In this document: in pieces, positions 56,443 through 64,000 of the stretch
Numbering within the stretch: the stretch's first letter is position 1
Layout of the letters: every line of letters begins with the position of its first letter
Made by a program: the position numbers and the translations under genes
The notes under the pieces: generated by a model
Databases searched by the model: none
What the model was told of the DNA's origin: nothing
Seen by the model: only the letters and a program-made list of their open reading frames with translations
NCBI GenBank assembly: GCA_023014365.1
Contig: JAEBUN010000023.1
Span: 1-64,000 of the forward strand
Length of the DNA stretch: 64,000 nt
Direction of reading: 5' to 3'
Source of the DNA: Lepiota brunneoincarnata
Taxonomy: Eukaryota > Basidiomycota > Agaricomycetes > Agaricales > Agaricaceae

Positions 56443-58211
56443 GATCAAGCTCTCCTCACAGGTGCTCAGCAGCACAATACAAACATCCCCATAAGGCCAA
56501 CACTTCCGGCCTCATTGGGCCATTTTGCGTCCTTATGCCACGGTGCCATACCCGCCGGATTGGCATATCAAACCCACCGTCTAGAGAAATCGGGTTGGAC
56601 AACCTCCGAGTGGTCATTTGATACGCTTTTTCTTATCATGTATCATCCTATTACACGATAACCGGGTGTAACGGGACATTTGCAATGGCTCCAGACAGCT
56701 GTCAAGGTTTGGGAAATGACCTGGGACGGTTTTGTTATGTGGCCAGCAGAGGGTTACACGAGTCGCACTCGACCCTGCATATAGTAATCAGCAGCATTAC
56801 TATAAGTGGAACCGGATCCGAGTCGTGGAGGGTATGCGCTCTATTTTCGTGCTTTGGTATGAAGCCACACCGTACCTGGCGCGTGATCCCAGGGCAAGTG
56901 ATACCACCCGAGAGTGCTACACGACTCGACGTTGGTCCACTTTTGGTAAATTGGGACAGAGTTGCACTGGCACCAGACATATCGAGGGATACATTGAAAT
57001 GAAACCACAGGCGGATGCTTGAGGTGACCTGTAGTCGATTCTGAGTCCGATTCTGAGAGAGGAAACAAACTCAAGAACCGTGGGCACCAGCAATCGGCGG
57101 GGACTTGAGAGCCGCTTCTGTTGGAATTTAAATGAAGCTCACAGAATCAAGCATGGAACGAGTGCAGTCAAAGTTGGAAGGTAATTCTAACCTGAGTTCC
57201 CTCTCAGACCCATCGAACTCACAATCGACTGTAGAATCACCTAGAAACCTGTCACTATACTCTGACTCCCCTTAATAAATGGGACGCCAGGAAGCAGGCC
57301 CCATTACACAGGACAATGTTATCACCAGAAAAAATGATATAGATCATCCCCACAATGTTCTGCACATTCCTGAGCTGGCGAGAGTAAGATGAAACGCTCT
57401 CAAAGCCTGGTAATATTATAATCTGTGGATACTAGATAGACTTTTCTTGAAGCTGCTTGCCACACAATGCCGTAATATGATATATTGGCGAGATCCCAAG
57501 CTTCGACAAGTCACTGGCCTTAGTGTCAACGAGGAACTGTGAAATACGTAATTGCAGATTTGCAGCATGCCCGGGAAAATAGTACTAGACTGCCGTAACA
57601 ATGATTTCGCCTGGGTGGTGCAGTGGTCAATTGATCCGGACCTGCCATCTTCATGTTTTATATTATTATGTATCATCCTATCACATGATGACTGAGTGAA
57701 GCGGAACCCGAATGATGACTCCAGATAGCTGTCAAGGTGTGAGGGATCCTTGCGTCCGACACGGTGACCTGGGACTGCGTTATTATACAGCCAACATTGT
57801 CACTGGGTTAGACATTGACATGTGGAGAAGGTCCACCTGAGAGAACTACACAACTCACACTCTACACGAGTAGTCGGAGTTGGTCCACTGCCGTGATGTA
57901 ACAAACGGGTTTGTGGAGCCGAATGTGAGTCGTACACTCATCATTTGAAGTGGACATCCTATTTCTGTGTGTGATCTTAATGAAGTAGCTGTATGCAGGT
58001 GGCAGCTTGTTAAGTCTCAGTCTCAATATTATGCTTCACGGGGTTCTCAGCTTGATAAGTTTTACCTATCTCCGGGGCTAGTAACAAACCTTGTAACATC
58101 GTGATATAGTACATGGGTAGCAAGTCAACAAAAAGGTTGCATACGTCTCACAAAAATCACCAATACACAAAATCTTATACATTGAATAACTGCATTTGAA
58201 ACATGAAGCAT
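56443..58211. other. intergenic part of R with internal duplication
   Basis: Downstream of the lysozyme gene. Two related segments, about 56635-56760 and 57664-57800, both read ATGTATCATCCTAT-ACA then CAGATAGCTGTCAAGG-type sequence, while L has one (49345-49440). The 1.03 kb between them is therefore an insertion or tandem duplication peculiar to R. The part 57530-57600 resembles 52090-52150 (GAAATACGTAATT-CAGATTTGCA, then CCGTAACAAT). No gene seen. Confidence 0.5.
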
Positions 58212-58802
58212 CTAGCCACAAGGTCTGGGGTGGGAAATGACAGAAGACGGCGTCTGGAACAACCTGACCTCTGCCGCCCTCCTCCTCACCAACCCAGGTA
58301 GTACCTTCCCTCCACCCTTATTCCACTTTGGCAATTCCTGAGACGCGACCGTGTTCGGATTTTCACGGCCGTTCAACCTCCTAATCAACGATGATGTCCT
58401 GGCATTTCCGCAACCAACATTGAACGCCCACGATACAAGTGCGCCATATTGGTTGTCGTTTAACCTGACGGTGTCCTGTATATAGGTGGATACACACTGG
58501 GTGAACGTCTTCAAGTCATTCTGGAGCAAGGCGGTGGCTTGGGCCTGGGTGAGAGGAAAGCGGTATGGTACCTCTGCGCAGTTCCTTGTCTTGCAGAGGT
58601 GGCCGTACCCAACGGTGGGGAGGCCGATGGGGTCCGGCCTCGGGCTGGGGACAAAGCCCTCGAACTGCTTGATGAGGTTCAGCGTCGCAGCATTAACGGG
58701 TGGGGGGGCACAGGCCCGAGGTACGTTAGGAGAGTCAGGGAGGGCTGCGTAGGCGTGGGTTGAACCGGTTTTTGCGGGGGTGGGGGTGAGCAACAATCGC
58801 AT
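58212..58802 (-). CDS. GH24 lysozyme (T4-type), R copy
   Basis: A 196-residue protein from ATG 58802 (a further in-frame ATG lies at 58850). GH24 enzymes hydrolyse the beta-1,4 bond between N-acetylmuramic acid and N-acetylglucosamine in bacterial peptidoglycan. The catalytic region QFEGFVPSPRPDPIGLPTVG has Glu, Asp and Thr at the 9- and 6-residue spacings of the T4 triad (Glu11, Asp20, Thr26), followed by GYGHLC. The body contains LTQAQATALLQNDLKTF, LNDNQYGALVSWAFNVGCGN and the C-terminal ELPKWNKGGGKVLPGLVRRR. Several Cys could form disulfides. The N-terminus ends AYA-ALP like a signal-peptide cleavage site, but its core (LLLTPTPAKTG) is poorly hydrophobic, while L has a clear one. Secretion in this copy is doubtful. 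Confidence 0.85.
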   Translation of the reverse strand: MRLLLTPTPAKTGSTHAYAALPDSPNVPRACAPPPVNAATLNLIKQFEGFVPSPRPDPIGLPTVGYGHLCKTRNCAEVPYRFPLTQAQATALLQNDLKTFTQCVSTYIQDTVRLNDNQYGALVSWAFNVGCGNARTSSLIRRLNGRENPNTVASQELPKWNKGGGKVLPGLVRRRAAEVRLFQTPSSVISHPRPCG

Positions 58803-58850
58803 GTTGGGTGAAGGAATGGGACGGTTTGTGGTCCCGATGAGTATGAACAT

Positions 58851-59904
58851 CGCAGCGGTGTCCGCCTGTCTTTATATCTAGCTGGGATCGACCATTACTG
58901 GCTAAAAGGTCCTTCAATTTCGAACAATGACGTCAAAGATAACTGTGAAACGACCGGAAAACTCGTTCCCTCTACAGTCATCTCGGTTCAAGGCACAGGG
59001 CAGAGATTGGTGTTACTAGGATTCGGGCCACACAGGGTTCGCATTCAAGGCAAATATCTTGAGCAAATCAGTAGTAACTGTTTATTGCAAGAATTTGTTT
59101 TCTAAACGATTCTTACACGTTATTTCGGCCTTAAAATGACATAATTTGCCAGTTCTCGGGTTGTGGAGGCGATGGTCGGGAGCTATGCCATCAGCAGGTC
59201 TTCCTGTTTGGGCACAAGCTTTTACTCACGCTCCCCGTGTGGGGGTCTGTAGCGGAAATGAAATAGGACTTCGATTCCGCACAAAACGCGAGGGATAAAT
59301 CCCAGTAGTGGTAGATCGGCTGCGCTGGTACCGATCGTCTCATCACTTCAACTCACCCACCAGGCCCTAAATTGAGACAGCATGTGGTATATTGTAACTC
59401 GCGACAGGAACTCATTGATCTGCTCCTCGGCAGTTTCGTCCATCACAAGACTTGTTTCCACTGCAAATCAAAGGTAGTCCCGGAGGAATGGCCAAGGTAA
59501 CAGAGCGCCTAATGTCCGGCGTATGATGAGCGGAACGTCATGAACAAGTTGTCCCGACGTCAATCCTCGACACAGGGTACACCAAAGCCGCTGCAACCAT
59601 TGGCCCCAGATGATTTCCTGTGTGTTCTGCACTGCGCAATGTTTATGCTTGCCGCATTCGGGGACCTTGCGTTGTTCCATCAGCTAGAAGTCATTCAAAG
59701 GCCGTGTGGACCCATGTAGTCCATACTCCTCTCCGAGTTGCTGACTTTTTGCCTTCGGACCCTGCAATTCCCTCAGCCCCTTCTTTCCTGTTTATTATGT
59801 CCTTATACTCATTAAATGTGGCACCTGACCTACATCTAGTACCTTAGCTAAGTATCGTAAACAACGTGCTAAAGAGCAGGCGCCATCGTCCTCGACCATT
59901 GTCG
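58851..59904. other. intergenic part of R
   Basis: Upstream of the lysozyme gene and downstream of the membrane gene. Aligns with L 50520-52157 apart from the family-E LTR in L. No coding region recognised. Confidence 0.5.
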
Positions 59905-61502
59905 TCACTGGAAAACGTTTGGCTTCGACAGGTGAGTCACGACTGGCATTGCCGCTGAATAGCAGCTGAGAAATACATAAATTTGAAGTTGTAAGTCTAC
60001 AAATGCGAGCACCAAGAGAGTGAGGCGGGGGAGGATGTATAGGGGAGCACCTAGAGCGGACAATACAAGAATGACACATGCAAGGAAGGTAGAGAGCGGG
60101 GTGCGATAGTCCTCGGCGATGTACAAAGCGTAGACACTGATAGGCACCATTAGAGGTTCGACAATGGTGATGATAGATGTGCGCCAGAGCGGAGAAACCG
60201 TGGTCGGCCACGTGATCATATGGATGCCTCCAAATAGCACGCCTATGGCCGTAAAAGGAAGGATGTCACGCGTGCACTACCACCGAGAACATCGGCACAC
60301 GAAGCGGGTGAACGCCGGGCGGTTCAAGACCGCTGAGCTTGATGAGGGGACGCAGGAGTGCCAGGAGGAGTCTGATAAACCATTTATTGTCCGATGTACC
60401 TTCCCTCAGGTGCATTAAAAGATAGCACTCCTTCTCTTCACCTCCCCTCAACAGACGTTCCCTCACCAGCCCGTCGACCTCCGCGTCCTGCCCTTCTCTA
60501 GGGGTACTGCTGTTCACCACAATACACGATCCACCCTCTGGGGCAGTTTTTAGCTGAACACGAAGTGCAGCAAGCACATTCTGTGGCTTTTTCCACCAGA
60601 GCGCATACGTGATGATATTGGTTGCAGCGAAAGAAAGCGTGATCACCTCCAACTTTCCAACGCCCGGGTCCTGCCAGTACCAGTTGACCATACATTGGAG
60701 CGCAAACCACGATGTCTGCCCAACAACGATGAGTTTCATGAGGAAATCCCCTTTGCTCTTGTCGCTGATGTCTTGCTCTGTGTAGTCAGGAACGTCTACC
60801 TTCCCCTCCCCGATCATCTTCATGAGTTCCTGGAATGTGAGAACCTGCCTTGGCATCCTTCCTTCACACAACATAAATCCACCCATATGAACAAAGAAAC
60901 CATGTGTACGTGTCCAGGTTAATGGTGCACCCCTATATGGACCCTTGGAAGCACTCCTCTATCGCACTCTTAACCGCCACCCAACATTCCTTCAAAAACT
61001 TGTATCGCGACGCCACGTTAGGCGCTTCTGCCCCAATCTCTAGGTATCGCAGGTGAGATTAAATTCCGTGATTACCCATGACAATCCGATACTCACCCAT
61101 ACTGCCATGCTTCTCATTGAACTGCCTTGCAATATCTCCAGCCGCAATCCATTGTCGCATCGCCCAAATTGCCATAAACTCAGGTGCCAACACCACACAC
61201 AACATTATTATCATCTTTCTCTTTGTCCTGACCCACCACGAATCCCATGGTCCTGGTAGATTCGGGTGAACGGCCACCCAAGTACACAAAGAAATCGTAA
61301 CCAAGCAGCTCCGGATAAAATGCCGTTCCCACGGATATTGTGCAATAATCCGCAATCGAATGGGATTCTTGCCAGAGAGCGCTGGCCACAGGCGTGTGCT
61401 GTCAGTGCTAGGAGCTGCTAAGGGAACACCCAAAGACGAGTAGACGAGCGAGAGGAATAGGAAAATAATGAACATTGGGACGATGGAAGGTCCATTGGAC
61501 AA
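59905..61502 (-). pseudogene. multi-pass membrane protein, R copy, frameshifted
   Basis: Exon 1 (61502-61097) begins with a signal or anchor segment (PMFIIFLFLSLVYSSLGVPL) and carries the family block CTWVAVHPNLPGPWDSWWV and VVLAPEFMAIWAMRQWIAAGDIA. An intron of 57 bp (61040-61096, GTGAGT to CTAG) follows. Exon 2 reads IGAEAPNVASRYKFLKECWVAV, then a 1-bp insertion near 60950 breaks the frame (L is in frame at this point). It resumes with THGFFVHMGGFML, EQDISDKSKGDFLMKLIVVG, TSWFALQC, FAATNIITYALWWKKPQNVL and RVQLKTAPEGGS, and stops early after VPMFSVVVHA. The distal membrane segments are in another frame (GVLFGGIHMITWP, LACVILVLSALGAPLYILPR). Confidence 0.82.
61040..61096 (-). other. intron of the R membrane gene
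   Basis: 57 bp, donor GTGAGT and acceptor CCTAG. Phase 1 joins M-G to AG-ATT. It lies at the equivalent position to the intron in the intact paralogue, after the RQxxAA-IA block. Confidence 0.6.
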
Positions 61503-62161
61503 GTGTTGTTATATATCAGAGGAAGGTCGTACACCAATCAATGTTACGCACGGGTCTCCGCCCGCAGTGATTACATCACCTTCCTGCTCTGATAGCTCGA
61601 CGACTGGCCCATACCCAATCTCCCATCTTCGTCAACATTCTGCAAGAAAGCGTCTCCATGATCCCTACATTCTCATAGGACTGCTGTTGGGCCCAATATG
61701 AGAGCACCATTAGCAAGGGAATACCATCAGAGCTGTGCGGGCCTTCTCTGATGGTCACCACTCGATCATGATCAATGTTGGTTCCCCCGTTGATGTGTAC
61801 ATAGACTATTTTATTTCATGACCACTCGGAAGCATACACTTGATAGTGAGGGCTGCAAAGTCTGCAACAACCGAGCCAGAAGCTCCTGATGGAGGAACTT
61901 TCTTCTCAAGCGCATGCCTATGAAAGCTCTGTAGTGCCGTCGGTTTCTCGGTCACCAGCGTTTCCCTCTGCCTATGAGCTAGCGCACTGAGATTATAATG
62001 CCACGACTGCCGGTAAATATAACGCGCGCGCGCATAAGTTACACAAATAATAGGAACCGTGGACTTGAATCGAGTCTTTGCATAAGCGGAACCAAAGAAA
62101 AAGCCAAGAACACTGAGATAGCCACGAATCCTAGGCCAAAGCGATGGATTAGGATTCGATC
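61503..62161. other. intergenic between the two membrane genes
   Basis: No gene recognised. 61805-61990 matches L 53160-53350, and the outer edge of the duplication is near 61990. A 127-codon minus-strand frame (62189-61806) directly follows the intact membrane gene and is probably its 3' untranslated region. Confidence 0.4.
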
Positions 62162-63740
62162 TCAAATATGAGGAGGCAATGTTGTCCATTCAACATTTAT
62201 TAATGCGCGTGGGGGAAGGGAACGGAGGTTGGTAAATGCAAGCGTAAGGAGTGCGACTCGAGCGAGGATGTACAGTAGAGCACCCAAGAAAGATGCTGTA
62301 AGCATTATCAAATCCGAGATCCTGGTATCCATATCAGACTCATAGTCATGACGGATCCCAAAGACGTTCATGGCAAGGACTGCCAAAACTAATATCAGAG
62401 GGCCGGCCGTAATAACAGCGGCGGAGGAGCGCCAGAGCCAGGCTTCCACAGATGAAGGGAATGGGGACCACCACGGAACGAGATGGATGGCACCGAAGAG
62501 CACACAAATTGCCGATAAAGGGAGGAGATCCCGTTTTTGGCCCGGATCGTCTGCAGAGAAAACGGGGACTCTGAGGGGTTGACGATCAGACACTATTTCC
62601 CCAGCCATTTTCCTGAGAGGACGTAATGGGGCACTGAGAAGCGCAAGTGGGACTCCAATAAGCCATCCTTCTTCCCAGTGCCAGCTTAACAACCCTTCGT
62701 ACCCATTCCACGGCCGACTCATAACGTCTCTCAATCTGAGTTTAAGCCAGCTCTCTTTCTTCTCCCTACCCCTCTCCGACTTCGCACCCTGTCCCACCGG
62801 TGTCCCCTTCTCGAGTCCGCACCTCAGCTGAACACGCACACCAACAAAGACATCCTGTGGCTTTTCCCACCAAAGGCCATAGGTCACGGCGTTGAGTGCA
62901 GCAAACGCCAGTGTGACTATTTCAAGCTCTGTAACCGGGAGGCTGGTGGCCCAGCGAGCGAGACATTGGCAGATGAACCAAGTCGTCTGGAGAACCACCA
63001 CGAGTTTGGTGAAGTTGTCGTTTTTGCTCTTATCCATGATCTCCCCCTCTGTGTAATCAGACACCTTTAATTTCCGCTCTTTGACCATCTCCTTCAGCTC
63101 ATCGAACATGAGGACTCGCTTCGGCGTATCACCTTCGTAACCTATGAACCCGCCCATCTGCACAAAAAAACCATGGGTGATTGTCCAAGTCTTTGGTGCG
63201 TTTCGGAGCGGACCCCGGAAATATTCATCCTTCACTTTCTTCATTGCCATCCACCACTTTTTCAAACCGCTTGCTGCTACTACTGGAGTTTCAGTCCCGT
63301 TAGGGTCCCCTAGTCACTAGTGAGTTGCGCTCTTTACATCAGACCAATACTGGGTTATTACCTTCTCTAGGAACCAGTTCATTGAATGCTCTTGCAATCC
63401 TTCGCGCTGCTAGGTGTTGTCGCATTGCCCATAATGCCATAAACTCTGGCGCAAGTATAGCATAGATGAACGTCACGGCTCTTCGTTTGTCTCTCGCCCA
63501 TTGGGGATCCCACGGATCGGGCAAGTTTGGGTGAATGGCCGCCCACGTACACGCAAAAATCGTCGCTAAACAACTCCAGATGATGTCTCGTTTAGTGCGA
63601 TAATCCGCCTCGCCGCCCGGGTCTAGGGGCCCTCGCTCGAAGAATATAAGGGGAGTGTGGCCACTGCCGGTGGTGGGATCTGCGAGAGATGTGACGGACG
63701 ACGAGCGGGCGACAGAGTGGAGGAGCGGGATAAGGGACAT
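62162..63740 (-). CDS. multi-pass membrane protein of a basidiomycete-expanded family
   Basis: Two exons, 63740-63362 and 63282-62162, giving 499 residues from MSLIPLLHSVARS (an in-frame ATG at 63791 would add 17). Joining the exons over the 79-bp intron keeps the frame (NELVPRE then VVAASGLKKWWMAMKK). About eight hydrophobic segments are visible: IIWSCLATIFACTWAAI, AVTFIYAILAPEFMALWAM, LVVVLQTTWFICQC, LEIVTLAFAALNAVTYGLWW, IGVPLALLSAPL, LLPLSAICVLFGAIHLV, VITAGPLILVLAVLAM and LIMLTASFLGALLYILARVALLTLAF. Conserved blocks include HPNLPDPWDPQWARDKRR, THGFFVQMGGFIGYEGD and WWEKPQDVFVGVRVQL. I recall many paralogues in mushroom genomes but no assigned function. It is the only apparently intact member here. 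Confidence 0.82.
63283..63361 (-). other. intron of the intact membrane gene
   Basis: 79 bp, GTAATA donor and CTCCAG acceptor with a CTAAC branch-like motif about 18 bases upstream of the acceptor. Phase 1. Removing it yields a total coding length divisible by three. Confidence 0.7.
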
Positions 63741-64000
63741 CTTACAACTCTTGGTGAGCGCTTTTGGAAGCTGTTCGACGCCTTGCAGCACTTCTATTTC
63801 TATGAAAACGCCACCGTGTGGAGCCCACGTTCCCTTGCTGGTAACTCCCGATAAGTTTGACTGAGCTGTTTACGAACCACGCCGGTATCACAGGTCGATT
63901 AGCAGGATTTAATCTTCGTACATCTATGGACAAAATACATCACCTCAACCTACACACAGATACCAAGGCCCTCTTGTCTACCCAAGCACTCAAATTTTAG
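63741..64000. other. 5' region of the intact membrane gene
   Basis: Presumed promoter. I see no clear TATA box; a 17-codon in-frame extension to 63791 is possible. Nothing else recognised up to the window edge. Confidence 0.4.

Larger units (their letters stand above)
54411..61990. repeat. segmental duplication, right copy (R)
   Basis: Direct-orientation partner of L. It carries the DUF3472-like gene, the GH24 lysozyme gene and the membrane protein gene in the same order. It differs from L by a hAT insertion (55678-56442), an extra segment of about 1.03 kb bounded by a direct repeat (about 56635 and 57668), and the absence of E2 and the family-E LTR. CpG sites are retained. Confidence 0.88.

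Noticed and set aside
57605..57650. tRNA- or SINE-like sequence (GGTGGTGCAGTGGTCAATTG)
   Set aside because: It resembles a tRNA A-box, but there is no B-box (GGTTCRANNCC type) at the right distance, no cloverleaf I could fold, and no poly-A or repeated copies.

Overview
This window is a transposon graveyard next to a small host gene cluster in a fungal genome. Short GT-AG introns (52-79 bp), chromodomain Ty3/gypsy elements, a Tc1/mariner element and a multi-pass membrane protein family that I recall from mushroom genomes all point to a basidiomycete, most likely an Agaricomycete with a TE-rich genome. The species cannot be told from the sequence. Repeat family names A-F are mine.

Layout. 1-12743: an old Ty3/gypsy pol on the minus strand, cut by a solo LTR of family A (981-1413), a solo LTR of family C (2455-2925) and a complete family-A element, E1 (3215-11399). 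All three insertions have clean 5-bp target duplications, and the pol frame can be followed across the E1 and family-C sites. 12744-21640: a family-D LTR, intron-containing gag-like coding remnants on the plus strand, and integrase and gag fragments on the minus strand. 21641-25111: a Tc1/mariner element with long terminal repeats and a second, degraded one. 25112-30600: LTR fragments of families A, B, D, E and F. 31080-48280: element E2 (family A), which contains a solo family-B LTR (33220-33921) and a complete younger element, E3 (38368-46530).

E2 itself lies inside a host gene. That gene is part of a segmental duplication: left copy L is 30601-31079 plus 48281-53350, and right copy R is 54411-61990. 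Each copy carries, all on the minus strand, a secreted DUF3472-like gene, a GH24 (T4-type) lysozyme gene and a multi-pass membrane protein gene. In R the lysozyme frame is open, but the other two genes carry 1-bp frameshifts. In L all three are broken, mostly by C-to-T/G-to-A changes at CpG sites and by E2. A third, apparently intact paralogue of the membrane gene ends the window (62162-63740, one 79-bp intron).

The most unusual system is family A. These chromoviruses have a self-priming primer-binding site complementary to the predicted 5' end of their own transcript. They carry a small hydrophobic ORF before gag and, after pol, a third coding module with zinc-knuckle motifs that is open in two overlapping frames. 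Every copy is damaged, mainly by CGA-to-TGA stops, and the integrase glutamate codon reads lysine in all three copies.

Coordinates, boundaries and divergence counts were read and counted by hand. Similarity calls are from motif recognition, not from a database search.
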